Made by a program: the position numbers and the translations under genes. DNA of 7,539 nucleotides from Actinomycetes bacterium (GTDB lineage: Bacteria; Actinomycetota; Acidimicrobiia; Acidimicrobiales; SZUA-35), in NCBI GenBank assembly GCA_024227975.1, contig JAAETV010000236.1:1-7539 (forward strand). The letters are read 5' to 3'. Shown here in pieces: positions 1-6,323 of the stretch (position 1 is its first letter; each line of letters opens with the position of its first letter). Below the pieces are notes generated by a model. The model was not told where the DNA came from. It did no database searches and was given only the letters and a program-made list of their open reading frames with translations.

Positions 1-435
1 CTATCGAGCCTGCTCCTACTCGACGACCTGTTCCAGCTCCACATCGTTGTCGCCAAGGCGGTCGGTGCCTCGAAGCTGGCCTTCTACATCATCTATGTCG
101 CCCTAGCCACGGCATGGGTCACCACAAACGTCCGAGAGCTGCTTCGGACCCGCTGGCCCCTACTGGTGGCTGCGATCGGCGCTCTGTTGACGTCGGTCAT
201 CGCCGACCAGCTGATGAGTGGGACCGGTCGGGGCCTGATCACCGAGGATTCGGCCAAGTTCTTCGGGATCTTGGCTTGGGCCCTGTTCTTCGTTCTGACC
301 GCCCGCGACATAGCCCACTCGGTCTTGACCGAGTTGGTGACGACGGTCCGCCAGCTCACAGACCCGGAACGTAGATTGGCCCCCCAACCAAGCCGACCGG
401 GATCAGACAACCACCTCCAGGGGGCCGAGCCGTGA
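1..435 (+). CDS. C-terminal part of a multi-pass membrane protein of unknown function (5' end outside window)
   Basis: Frame 1 is open from the first base to the TGA at 433-435, giving 144 residues with no convincing start, so the gene begins upstream of the window. Three hydrophobic stretches are visible in the partial protein, at about residues 27-41, 52-68 and 84-100. They are joined by short loops, and a polar tail of about 40 residues rich in Pro, Arg and Gln should lie in the cytoplasm. Near the window edge there is an acidic LLDDLFQLH motif (residues 6-14). I do not recognise the family and assign no function. A GTG at 166 could serve as an internal start but would cut off the first membrane segment, which reads smoothly in the same frame, so I treat it as internal. 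The stop codon lies in the loop of a 7-bp hairpin (see 426-448). Coding status is well supported by the frame-consistent hydrophobic pattern. Confidence 0.75.
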   Translation, partial: LSSLLLLDDLFQLHIVVAKAVGASKLAFYIIYVALATAWVTTNVRELLRTRWPLLVAAIGALLTSVIADQLMSGTGRGLITEDSAKFFGILAWALFFVLTARDIAHSVLTELVTTVRQLTDPERRLAPQPSRPGSDNHLQGAEP

Positions 436-448
436 CCGACTCGGCTCG
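426..448 (+). terminator. Hairpin around the stop of the first gene, candidate terminator
   Basis: CGAGCCG (426-432) is perfectly complementary to CGGCTCG (442-448), leaving a 9-nt loop that contains the TGA stop. A second imperfect hairpin follows directly: CGATCAT (447-453) pairs with ATGATCG (470-476), with the palindrome CGAGCTCG (458-465) inside its loop. Neither is followed by a T run, so this is not a textbook intrinsic terminator. GC-rich actinobacteria often end transcripts with hairpins lacking a U tract, which makes a terminator role plausible but unproven. Confidence 0.3.
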
Positions 449-499
449 ATCATCCTGCGAGCTCGTTCCATGATCGTCTCCTGATCGTCGCTCGTCGTG

Positions 500-517
500 C
501 TCTGCTACCTCTGCTAC
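500..517 (+). repeat. Two tandem copies of a 9-mer, CTCTGCTAC
   Basis: CTCTGCTAC occurs at 500-508 and again directly at 509-517, followed by CT. The two copies are identical. The repeat lies in non-coding DNA between the membrane protein and the PrsW-type gene. Two copies are too few to call a variable repeat locus. It may be slippage-born or a chance event. Confidence 0.6.
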
Positions 518-560
518 CTGGAGGTGGATGCCGTCTTCAGCAGCTGAGACCAGAGAGGGG

Positions 561-589
561 TTGTTGCGGGATCATCGGCAGACGACAAT
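561..589 (+). promoter_or_regulatory. Weak sigma-70-like promoter candidate upstream of the PrsW-type gene
   Basis: TTGTTG (561-566) and GACAAT (584-589) are 17 bases apart. They match the TTGACA and TATAAT consensus at 3 and 4 of 6 positions. Transcription would begin near 596, leaving a leader of about 50 bases before the GTG at 650. The -10 lacks its first T, which matters in actinobacterial promoters, so this is a low-confidence call. Confidence 0.25.
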
Positions 590-649
590 TGCGTCCATGT
601 GCTCGGTTGCGGTCCTCTCCCGTCTTCGAAGCATCGCCGGGCAACGACC

Positions 650-1801
650 GTGACCAGTCCCAACCTCCGTCCACCAACACCGGCTGCGACCCCACCTGGC
701 TGGTACCCCGATCCCTGGCACGTTGGGCCCTGGCGATGGTGGGACGGTCGGGCCTGGACCGTTCACGTCGCCCACGGCCAAGAGCACAAGCCCCGCCTCC
801 CCTCCTGGTTGAGCGTCCCGGTCCTGATCGGAGGTTTGATTACTGCCCCCGTCGTCGTCGTCTTGGCTGTTCTTTCACCGCTGGCTGTCGTCTTGGGGCT
901 AGTCCCTCTGCTCATCGTCTTGCCCGTATTGTGGTGGCTCGACCGGGTCGAGCCGGAACCCCGCAGTTCCAGGATTCACGCCATCCTGTGGGGGGCTTGT
1001 GTGGCTGGGCTGGTCTCAGGGGTTGTGAACTCGATCGTGGCCCTAGTCGGGGGCGAGACCATCGCAACCGTCGTCTCAGCCCCCCTCATCGAGGAAGCAA
1101 CCAAGGGTCTTGGTGTCTACTGGGCCCTCAGACGCAAGGAGATAGACAGTGTCATGGACGGCATCGTCTATGCCGGCTGGGTGGCCCTCGGCTTCGCCGT
1201 CGTCGAGGACTTCACCTACTTCGCCGTAGCCTCCGCCGACAACATGCTGATTCAGGTCTTCGTCCTACGAGCCCTCGCTACCCCCTTTGCCCATCCTCTT
1301 TTCACCTCGTGGACAGGCCTGGCTATCGGCTTGGGAGTGGCCCGCCGCCAATCGATCCTCGCCAGCGCCTTCTGGGGCTACGGGCTGGCTGTTGTTTGCC
1401 ATGCCGCCTGGAACGGTTCCATCGTCTACGCCGAGGAGACCGGAAACTACGCCGCAGTAGGGATCGCGACCCTGTGCTTCATCGCACTGTTCCTGGCCGC
1501 CATTGTCACCGTCATCGCCATCCGCTCCCACCAGCAGAAGCGATTCCTGATGGCCGTATCGATGCTGGCTGGACGCTATGGGATGTCACCGTCGGAGATC
1601 CAGCTCTTTGGTCGCTGGCGTGAGATGTTGTCGGCCCGGCGCCGTCTACCTCGACGCCAGCGAACGGGTTTCGACGCAGTCCATTCGGCCCTGGCTCGCC
1701 TAGCCCTCCTCCATGACCGGCCGGGCCCAATCGACACTGTCGACGAGCAACGACTGGCTGACCAGCTCCAACGAGCCCGGCAGGCCTACGCCAGGCACTG
1801 A
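650..1801 (+). CDS. PrsW-family intramembrane protease with N-terminal DUF2510 module
   Basis: The predicted 383-residue protein has a DUF2510-type module at residues 16-40 (GWYPDP, then RWWDG and a final WT). About eight hydrophobic segments follow between residues 56 and 291, then a basic cytoplasmic tail of about 90 residues. PrsW signatures are present: EEATK (148-152, the EExxK motif), GFAVVED (181-187), HPLFT (215-219) and HAAWN (251-255). PrsW belongs to the same membrane-protease superfamily as CAAX processing enzymes. Bacillus PrsW makes the first cut in the anti-sigma factor RsiW, but the substrate here is unknown. I chose GTG at 650 because the DUF2510 module normally sits at the very N-terminus. 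The frame is open back to GTG 599, which would add 17 residues of low-complexity sequence. Neither start has a good ribosome-binding site. The wHTH-AAA+ gene follows 87 bases downstream and may be co-transcribed. Confidence 0.9.
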   Translation: MTSPNLRPPTPAATPPGWYPDPWHVGPWRWWDGRAWTVHVAHGQEHKPRLPSWLSVPVLIGGLITAPVVVVLAVLSPLAVVLGLVPLLIVLPVLWWLDRVEPEPRSSRIHAILWGACVAGLVSGVVNSIVALVGGETIATVVSAPLIEEATKGLGVYWALRRKEIDSVMDGIVYAGWVALGFAVVEDFTYFAVASADNMLIQVFVLRALATPFAHPLFTSWTGLAIGLGVARRQSILASAFWGYGLAVVCHAAWNGSIVYAEETGNYAAVGIATLCFIALFLAAIVTVIAIRSHQQKRFLMAVSMLAGRYGMSPSEIQLFGRWREMLSARRRLPRRQRTGFDAVHSALARLALLHDRPGPIDTVDEQRLADQLQRARQAYARH

Positions 1802-1859
1802 TCTCGCTCGGACACGGGCTCTGATCGGCAGTTGCCCTCGATCGGATACAAGGGTCAAT

Positions 1860-1872
1860 ACCGGCCACCGGT
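1860..1872 (+). promoter_or_regulatory. Small inverted repeat ACCGG-CCA-CCGGT ahead of the AAA+ gene
   Basis: ACCGG (1860-1864) and CCGGT (1868-1872) are perfect inverted arms around CCA. They lie 16 bases upstream of the chosen ATG of the next gene. The element could be a hairpin in the leader or an operator half-site pair. It is only 5 bp per arm, and such repeats occur by chance in GC-rich DNA. If translation instead starts at TTG 1832, the repeat is coding. Confidence 0.25.
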
Positions 1873-1888
1873 CGCCGATAGATCAGGA

Positions 1889-3352
1889 ATGGCACCCGAA
1901 GCCCCCGATCTCGTCGACGGCATCCGGCCCCCACGATCGCTCGAGACCCTCGGGATCCCGGTCGGCCTGGCTGAGGATCTGTTCATGCGCCGTGTCCTGA
2001 CCGAGCGGCTGACAACCATCGGCGAGACCTCCCGCCTGCTGTGCATCTCTCACGGAGTCGGTATCCAACTGGCTGAATCACTCCGAGAGAAGGCATTGGT
2101 CGAGTACCTGGGCGCGACGGGCCGTGACTATCGGATCCAGCTGACCGAGCTCGGCCACCGCACCACGACGCAGAGGATGACGAGCGGTCGCCACGTCGGC
2201 GCCATGCCCATCCCGGTTGCCTTCTATCACCGGGTAGTTGAAGCTCAGCGATCCGAGGTCGAACTAGACCGAGAGACGATCCGGGCTGCCTTCGCCGACC
2301 TGATCATTGATGACGAAGTCCTGGACCAGATTGGACCTGCCTTCATCAGTGGCGGAGCCATATTCCTCTATGGACCCGCCGGAACGGGCAAGACCAGCCT
2401 GGCCGAGCGACTCAACCGGGTATTCGACGACCCTGTCTTGATCCCCCGATATGTCGAGATCGACGGTCAGATCGTGTCCGTCTATGACCCGTCACTTCAT
2501 CATGCGGTCGAGCAGGTCCCCCAGATCGATCCCCGGTGGGTCCTGTGCGAGCGGCCCCTCATCATCGTCGGCGGGGAGCTCGATCTCACCATGTTGGATC
2601 TGCGCTACGACCGGGTCTCAGGCGTCAACGCCGCTCCGATCCAGATGTTGGCCAACAACGGTGTCTTGGTTGTCGACGATTTCGGCCGTCAAACCATCCG
2701 GCCCGAGGAATTGCTGAACCGCTGGATCGTCCCCCTGTCCCGGGGCATCGACTACCTGAAGGCCAACACCGGAACGAAATTCACCGTGCCTTTCGAACTG
2801 AAGCTGGTGATATCGACCAACCTCGACCCAGACTCGCTCGGCGACGATGCCTTCCTCCGCCGACTCAGGAACAAGGTCTTCATTGGCCCCATCTCCGAAA
2901 ACGCCTTCACCCAGATTCTGATCGGGGCGGCCGCGAGCCTCCAGGTCGGCCTGACCGAGGATGCCATCAAGCACCTGTGCCACATCGCTCACCAGCACAT
3001 TGGCGAACTGCGCCCCTATCTGGCGGTTGACTTCTGCGAACTGACCACAGCCGTCTGCGACTACGAGCGGTGGGCGCGGGTCCTCGACGTCGACATGGTC
3101 GACCGGGTAGCCGATCTGTACTTCGTTCAGGACCAGGCCCACGAGATGAGCGGGCGCCAGGTCCAAACCTGGAATCTCCCACCAAGCCGGCCCGACACTC
3201 GTCGCGAGTGGGATGCCTACGAGATCGGGGGGCTCCACTACGATGACCCGCTGGCCGGCCTCGACGCCCTCGCCGCGACCCAGAGCATCGACGGGGTGAC
3301 ATCCGCCGACGAAGCTCATGCTGCCCTCCAGGCCCTGACCGAGCAGCACTGA
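1889..3352 (+). CDS. Winged-helix plus AAA+ ATPase of a poorly characterised family
   Basis: The predicted protein has 487 residues. The N-terminal part (about residues 25-88) looks like a winged-helix domain: a helix-turn-helix stretch, then LREKALVEYLG and YRIQLTELG, the usual recognition helix and wing pattern. A linker leads to an AAA+ core with Walker A GPAGTGKTS (162-170), Walker B GVLVVDDFG (258-266), sensor 1 STN (309-311) and a candidate arginine-finger region FLRRLRNK (322-329). The conserved LLNRWIVPL block (275-283) and GGELDLTMLDLRY before Walker B match a family I recall from many phyla, annotated only as AAA ATPase. A tail of about 75 residues follows the usual end of that family. 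ATG 1889 was chosen because the family motif begins soon after it. TTG 1832 is in frame and would add 19 residues, and AGGA abuts the ATG too closely to decide. The substrate is unknown. Confidence 0.88.
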   Translation: MAPEAPDLVDGIRPPRSLETLGIPVGLAEDLFMRRVLTERLTTIGETSRLLCISHGVGIQLAESLREKALVEYLGATGRDYRIQLTELGHRTTTQRMTSGRHVGAMPIPVAFYHRVVEAQRSEVELDRETIRAAFADLIIDDEVLDQIGPAFISGGAIFLYGPAGTGKTSLAERLNRVFDDPVLIPRYVEIDGQIVSVYDPSLHHAVEQVPQIDPRWVLCERPLIIVGGELDLTMLDLRYDRVSGVNAAPIQMLANNGVLVVDDFGRQTIRPEELLNRWIVPLSRGIDYLKANTGTKFTVPFELKLVISTNLDPDSLGDDAFLRRLRNKVFIGPISENAFTQILIGAAASLQVGLTEDAIKHLCHIAHQHIGELRPYLAVDFCELTTAVCDYERWARVLDVDMVDRVADLYFVQDQAHEMSGRQVQTWNLPPSRPDTRREWDAYEIGGLHYDDPLAGLDALAATQSIDGVTSADEAHAALQALTEQH

Positions 3353-3432
3353 GGGAGCACCGGTACATAAACCGACAACATGCCCCCAACAGGGCCCAGG
3401 ACTGTGCCATCTTTCTCGGTGTGAACCAACTC

Positions 3433-4275
3433 ATGACCAAGAGCCATCGCCGGAAGGCGCAGCCCGTATGGGCGTTGGTTGGTCTGGCCCTGGCCCTGAC
3501 CGGCTGTGCCACTTCCAGTTCCTCTCGAGCCGAAGGCACCCAGGCCACCTCGACGACTCTCACCCCCTCGACCGAGACCACCGCCCTCGACGGAGCTGCC
3601 GCCCCCATCGGGTCTGAAGCCAGGGCTGGCGACAACGAGGAGGGGGCAACGACGTCGGCGCTCCAGGCAACGTCTGATGCCTTGCGGGCCTTCGTCGAGG
3701 AGTCCGAGGACATCCCCCCCAATGTCGCCTCGTATGTCACATCGGCCTCGGATCAGGACCTGGAAGATCTGGCCGCTACTGCATGCGCCCTGATCGAGCC
3801 CGACATGAGCAAGGCTGAGCTGGGGACCGCGACCCACGAGGCGAGAGACGGCCTCAGCGACGATGACCAGGACCTACTCGACATAGCCGACTTCGGTGTT
3901 GTGTTCGGGGCCACCGCTGGCCTGGCCTGCCCCGAACGCTTGCCCGTTGGGGTCGACCCGCCACCGAAGCTGCGGAACCAGGGCCTGATCGATAGCTACC
4001 GGGAAGCCGTTCCCACCTTGTGGTCCCCTGACCACCCAGCCAGTCGTTTCGTGACCGGCATCGGCGACGACCGGCTGCATGAGCTCCAAGCCTCAGCCTG
4101 TCGTTTCAGCGCCACCACTCACTCACCAGCCGAGTTCGGTACCGTCGTCATCGCCCATTACAGCGCTGAGCTGACCTCGGCCGAACGGAGCGCGATCGGC
4201 ACCGCCGACTACCCCGAAGTGTACGGATCGCTCGTCGGCTGGTTCTGCCCCGACCGCCTCCCTAGCATCGACTGA
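3433..4275 (+). CDS. Secreted lipoprotein with a duplicated two-cysteine module, DUF732-like
   Basis: The protein has 280 residues from ATG 3433. A GTG at 3421 in frame would add four residues, and neither has a clear ribosome-binding site. A type II signal peptide is plain: basic KSHRRK, a hydrophobic stretch, and lipobox LTGC with the lipidated Cys at residue 25. A Ser/Thr/Ala/Glu-rich linker of about 50 residues follows, typical of a cell-envelope spacer. The rest is two copies of one module, about residues 80-171 and 185-277. Each has DxxLxxLxAxAC, then a helix with AE(L/F)GT, then an aromatic-rich segment ending CP(E/D)RLP. The cysteines sit at 118/166 and 223/272, so spacing is nearly equal (48 and 49) and one disulfide per module is likely. 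The pattern resembles mycobacterial DUF732 secreted proteins, but I am not certain of membership. It should be anchored outside the membrane. The oxidoreductase gene follows after 25 bases. Confidence 0.85.
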   Translation: MTKSHRRKAQPVWALVGLALALTGCATSSSSRAEGTQATSTTLTPSTETTALDGAAAPIGSEARAGDNEEGATTSALQATSDALRAFVEESEDIPPNVASYVTSASDQDLEDLAATACALIEPDMSKAELGTATHEARDGLSDDDQDLLDIADFGVVFGATAGLACPERLPVGVDPPPKLRNQGLIDSYREAVPTLWSPDHPASRFVTGIGDDRLHELQASACRFSATTHSPAEFGTVVIAHYSAELTSAERSAIGTADYPEVYGSLVGWFCPDRLPSID

Positions 4276-4289
4276 GTAGCCACCTCAGA

Positions 4290-4295
4290 TTGGAG
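4290..4295 (+). promoter_or_regulatory. Ribosome-binding site for the oxidoreductase
   Basis: TTGGAG, with core GGAG at 4292-4295, lies five bases before the ATG at 4301. It is the only clear Shine-Dalgarno sequence in the window and fixes the start of that gene. Most other starts here lack one. Confidence 0.7.
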
Positions 4296-4300
4296 CCGCC

Positions 4301-5242
4301 ATGACCGATGCCACCACGAACGAGCCGCTGATCCCCGCCCTGGAGTTCGGTATCGCGGCTCGACTCCTCCGCAACACCAAAGAGGAAGCGCAGCGGGCCG
4401 AAACCCTGGGCTACGACTACCTTCTGACCGGGGAGCACATCATGTTTCACGGGGGTACGACCAACGCCATGATCTCGTTGGCGGCGGCGGCCGGCGCCAC
4501 CGAGCGGATCAAACTGATGAGCGGGATCGTGCTCGCACCCCTTTACCCGGCCGCCCTATTGGCCAAGCAGGCATCGGTCCTCGATGCCGTCTCCGAGGGC
4601 CGATTCACTCTCGGTATCGGGGTGGGTGGTGAGTTCCCCAAGGAATTCGAGGCGGTTGGCGTCCCCGTCACCGAGCGAGGGGCTCGTACCGATGAAGCCC
4701 TGGAGGTGCTGGACAAGCTGCTGACGGAGCGCGATGTCGTGTTCGACGGGCGGTTCACCACCCTGGATGGGGTCACCATCTCCCCTCCCCCGGTCCAGAA
4801 GCCACGCATGCCGTTCTGGGTGGCAGGGCGGAAGGAGGTAGCCATGAGGCGAGCGGCCCGCTTCGCTGAGGGCTGGCTTCCCTACATGTACACCCCTGAG
4901 ATGTTGGCCGATTCGGTGGTCAAGATCGAGGAGTACACGGCCGAAGCAAACCGACCCCCAAGCTCGGTCAGAACCGGCCTGTACATCTTCAGCTGCGTCC
5001 ATGAAGACCGAGAGACTGCGGTAGAGCTAGCCAATGCGCAACTGAGCCGCCAGTACAACCAGGACTTCTCCAAGCTGGTGGAGAAGTACACGATCGTCGG
5101 CAATCCCGATGACTGCGCAGCCCGAATCTCCGAGTACGTCGAAGCCGGGGCGACCGCTTTCATGTTCAATCATGGCTGCCCCCCCGACTACACCGAGACG
5201 AACACCACACTGCTGGCCGAGTCCGTCATACCCCTGTGCTGA
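4301..5242 (+). CDS. Luciferase-like (LLM class) flavin- or F420-dependent oxidoreductase
   Basis: The 313-residue protein has the length and block order of single-domain bacterial luciferase-like monooxygenases, which fold as a TIM barrel and bind FMN or coenzyme F420. Visible blocks are the GYDYLLTGEH strand-loop (37-46), SGIVLAPLYPAALLAKQ (74-90), SEGRFTLGIGVGG (98-110), where a phosphate-binding loop is expected, VTERGARTDEALEVL (123-137), PFWVAGRK (171-178) and the closing helix-strand GNPDDCAARI with GATAFMF (267-289). Actinobacterial members more often use F420, but no residue here proves the cofactor, and the substrate cannot be deduced. The family is cytosolic and I see no signal peptide. 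The start is set by the ribosome-binding site at 4290-4295. The lipoprotein stop is only 25 bases upstream, so the two are probably on one transcript, although no functional link is known. Confidence 0.94.
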   Translation: MTDATTNEPLIPALEFGIAARLLRNTKEEAQRAETLGYDYLLTGEHIMFHGGTTNAMISLAAAAGATERIKLMSGIVLAPLYPAALLAKQASVLDAVSEGRFTLGIGVGGEFPKEFEAVGVPVTERGARTDEALEVLDKLLTERDVVFDGRFTTLDGVTISPPPVQKPRMPFWVAGRKEVAMRRAARFAEGWLPYMYTPEMLADSVVKIEEYTAEANRPPSSVRTGLYIFSCVHEDRETAVELANAQLSRQYNQDFSKLVEKYTIVGNPDDCAARISEYVEAGATAFMFNHGCPPDYTETNTTLLAESVIPLC

Positions 5243-5243
5243 T

Positions 5244-5285
5244 GGGGCCGGGCCCTGGCTTGGGCCGATAGGGCCAAGATGGGCC
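5244..5285 (+). terminator. GGGCC-rich hairpin cluster, candidate terminator of the oxidoreductase transcript
   Basis: Five GGGCC pentamers fall within 42 bases right after the TGA at 5240-5242, at about 5245, 5250, 5262, 5271 and 5281. They allow competing hairpins. GGCCC 5251-5255 pairs with GGGCC 5262-5266. CTTGG 5259-5263 pairs with CCAAG 5274-5278, closed by a CC/GG pair, one G-G mismatch and a GATA loop. No T run follows. A terminator role is inferred from position and stem strength only, and a regulatory role for the next gene is also possible. Confidence 0.35.
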
Positions 5286-5293
5286 AGGCGCGT

Positions 5294-5299
5294 TATCGT
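5294..5299 (+). promoter_or_regulatory. Candidate -10 element for a leaderless moxR-type transcript
   Basis: TATCGT fits the actinobacterial -10 pattern TAnnnT and ends seven bases before the GTG at 5307, the spacing expected if transcription starts at the G of the start codon. No good -35 is present 17 bases upstream. The gene also has no Shine-Dalgarno sequence, which agrees with leaderless translation. Confidence 0.4.
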
Positions 5300-5306
5300 T
5301 CCGCTG

Positions 5307-6323
5307 GTGAGCGGCCAGAACCAACAAGTACAACAGGTAGCAGACGTTTCGGCTGCGATTCTCGACGAGATCGAGCGTGCCGTTGTTGGCAAGAGGGCGG
5401 TCCTCCGCCTTGTCCTCACAGGACTCCTGGCCGACGGCCATGTCTTGATCGAGGACGTACCAGGGGTGGCCAAGACCCTCATTGCCCGATCATTGGCTGC
5501 AGTGACCGGGCTCGGTTTCTCTCGGATCCAGTTCACCCCTGATCTGATCCCATCCGACCTGACGGGATCGATCATCCCTGGCCCGACTGGCACCCCAACG
5601 TTCTCCCAAGGGCCTCTCTTCGCCAATCTGGTTCTCGGCGACGAGATCAACCGCAGCCCATCGAAGACCCAAGCGGCGGCACTCGAAGCCATGGAGGAGC
5701 GCCAGATTACGGTCGATGGCATCTCACATCCCCTTCCGTCCCCCTTCTTCCTGCTCGCCACCCAGAACCCGATCGAGACCGAAGGCACGTACCCACTGCC
5801 CGAGGCCCAGCTCGACCGCTTCCTATTGAGGATCAACGTCGGCTACCCCAGCGCCGATGAGGAACGGGAGCTGCTCCGTCGTCGTATCGAGCGCGGCCAA
5901 GACCAGCCCGATCTGAACGTCGTCACCAACCCCGACCAGCTCAAGATGATGCAGAACGCCATCGAGTCGGTGACTGCGGGGTCCGATGTGGTCGATTATG
6001 TGGTGTCCATCGTCGAGGCCACCCGATCGCATGACTCGCTCGAAGTGGGCGCCAGCCCCCGAGGTGGGCTCGCTCTGTTGAGGGCAGCCCGAGCATCGGC
6101 CGCCCTTGGGGGGCGGGGCTTCGCCACCCCAAATGACGTGAAGACCCTGGCCGTTCCGGTCTTGGCCCATCGTCTGGTCCTACGGACAGAGGCCTGGGTA
6201 CGAGGTGTGCGCGAGACCGACGTCGTCGAAGACTGCTTGAAGACGGTGCCGACACCGGCGACCTTGACCGGCGACGATGTCGAGGCCGCAACCAGTCAGC
6301 GCCAGAGCGCCACCTCGGGGTGA
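5307..6323 (+). CDS. MoxR-family AAA+ ATPase
   Basis: The 338-residue protein matches the MoxR (AAA_3) family in full length. It shows the N-terminal VVGKR helix end (26-30), Walker [10 protein letters not shown] (49-57, with Ala where Gly is common), the [13 protein letters not shown] block (76-88), [12 protein letters not shown] with the Walker B acids (105-116), the [19 protein letters not shown] helix (117-131), sensor 1 ATQNPIE (151-157), LPEAQLDRF with the candidate arginine finger (164-172), and sensor 2 GASPRG (248-253). MoxR ATPases act as chaperones that help assemble or activate partner proteins, often ones with von Willebrand A-like domains such as DUF58. The frame is open back to 5109, inside the oxidoreductase gene. 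I chose GTG 5307 because homology begins just after it and the upstream residues look like shadow translation. It overlaps the DUF58 gene by four bases and is surely co-transcribed with it. Confidence 0.95.
   Translation: MSGQNQQVQQVADVSAAILDEIERAVVGKRAVLRLVLTGLLADGHVLIEDVPGVAKTLIARSLAAVTGLGFSRIQFTPDLIPSDLTGSIIPGPTGTPTFSQGPLFANLVLGDEINRSPSKTQAAALEAMEERQITVDGISHPLPSPFFLLATQNPIETEGTYPLPEAQLDRFLLRINVGYPSADEERELLRRRIERGQDQPDLNVVTNPDQLKMMQNAIESVTAGSDVVDYVVSIVEATRSHDSLEVGASPRGGLALLRAARASAALGGRGFATPNDVKTLAVPVLAHRLVLRTEAWVRGVRETDVVEDCLKTVPTPATLTGDDVEAATSQRQSATSG

Larger units (their letters stand above)
436..649. other. Non-coding interval before the PrsW-type gene
   Basis: This is the longest gap in the window (214 bases), and I find no convincing coding frame in it. 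It holds the second hairpin at 447-476 and a perfect tandem pair of the 9-mer CTCTGCTAC (500-508 and 509-517). CCTGGAGGTGG at 517-527 is the reverse complement of CCACCTCCAGG at 411-421 in the end of the previous gene. A weak promoter candidate lies at 561-589. The TTG/GTG codons at 589-599 open frames into the next gene, but the protein they would add has no recognisable content. Confidence 0.5.

Noticed and set aside
589..1623. A 344-codon open frame on the + strand in frame 1
   Set aside because: It overlaps the PrsW-type gene throughout. Its translation is Arg/Pro/Gly-rich with no domain, typical of out-of-frame reading of GC-rich DNA.
1799..1889. Read-through fusion of the PrsW protease with the AAA+ ATPase, since both share one frame across the TGA at 1799
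   Set aside because: The same frame is a one-in-three coincidence. The linking codons show no domain, and the ATPase has its own plausible start at 1889.
3358..3376. CACCGGTACATAAACCG as a promoter or operator upstream of the lipoprotein
   Set aside because: The arms CGGT/ACCG are only 4 bp, the AT-rich centre does not fit TAnnnT, and no -35 lies at the right distance.
2618..3740. Long - strand frames (243 and 257 codons) opposite the AAA+ gene and lipoprotein
   Set aside because: They mirror well-supported + strand genes and show no motif, start signal or family resemblance.
5109..5306. N-terminal extension of the MoxR gene into the oxidoreductase gene
   Set aside because: The 66 extra residues are Pro/Ser/Trp-rich shadow translation of the oxidoreductase end. 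MoxR homology starts just after GTG 5307.
5027..5836. A 269-codon - strand frame across the oxidoreductase/MoxR junction
   Set aside because: It spans two genes with strong family motifs on the other strand. Its composition is that of a shadow frame.
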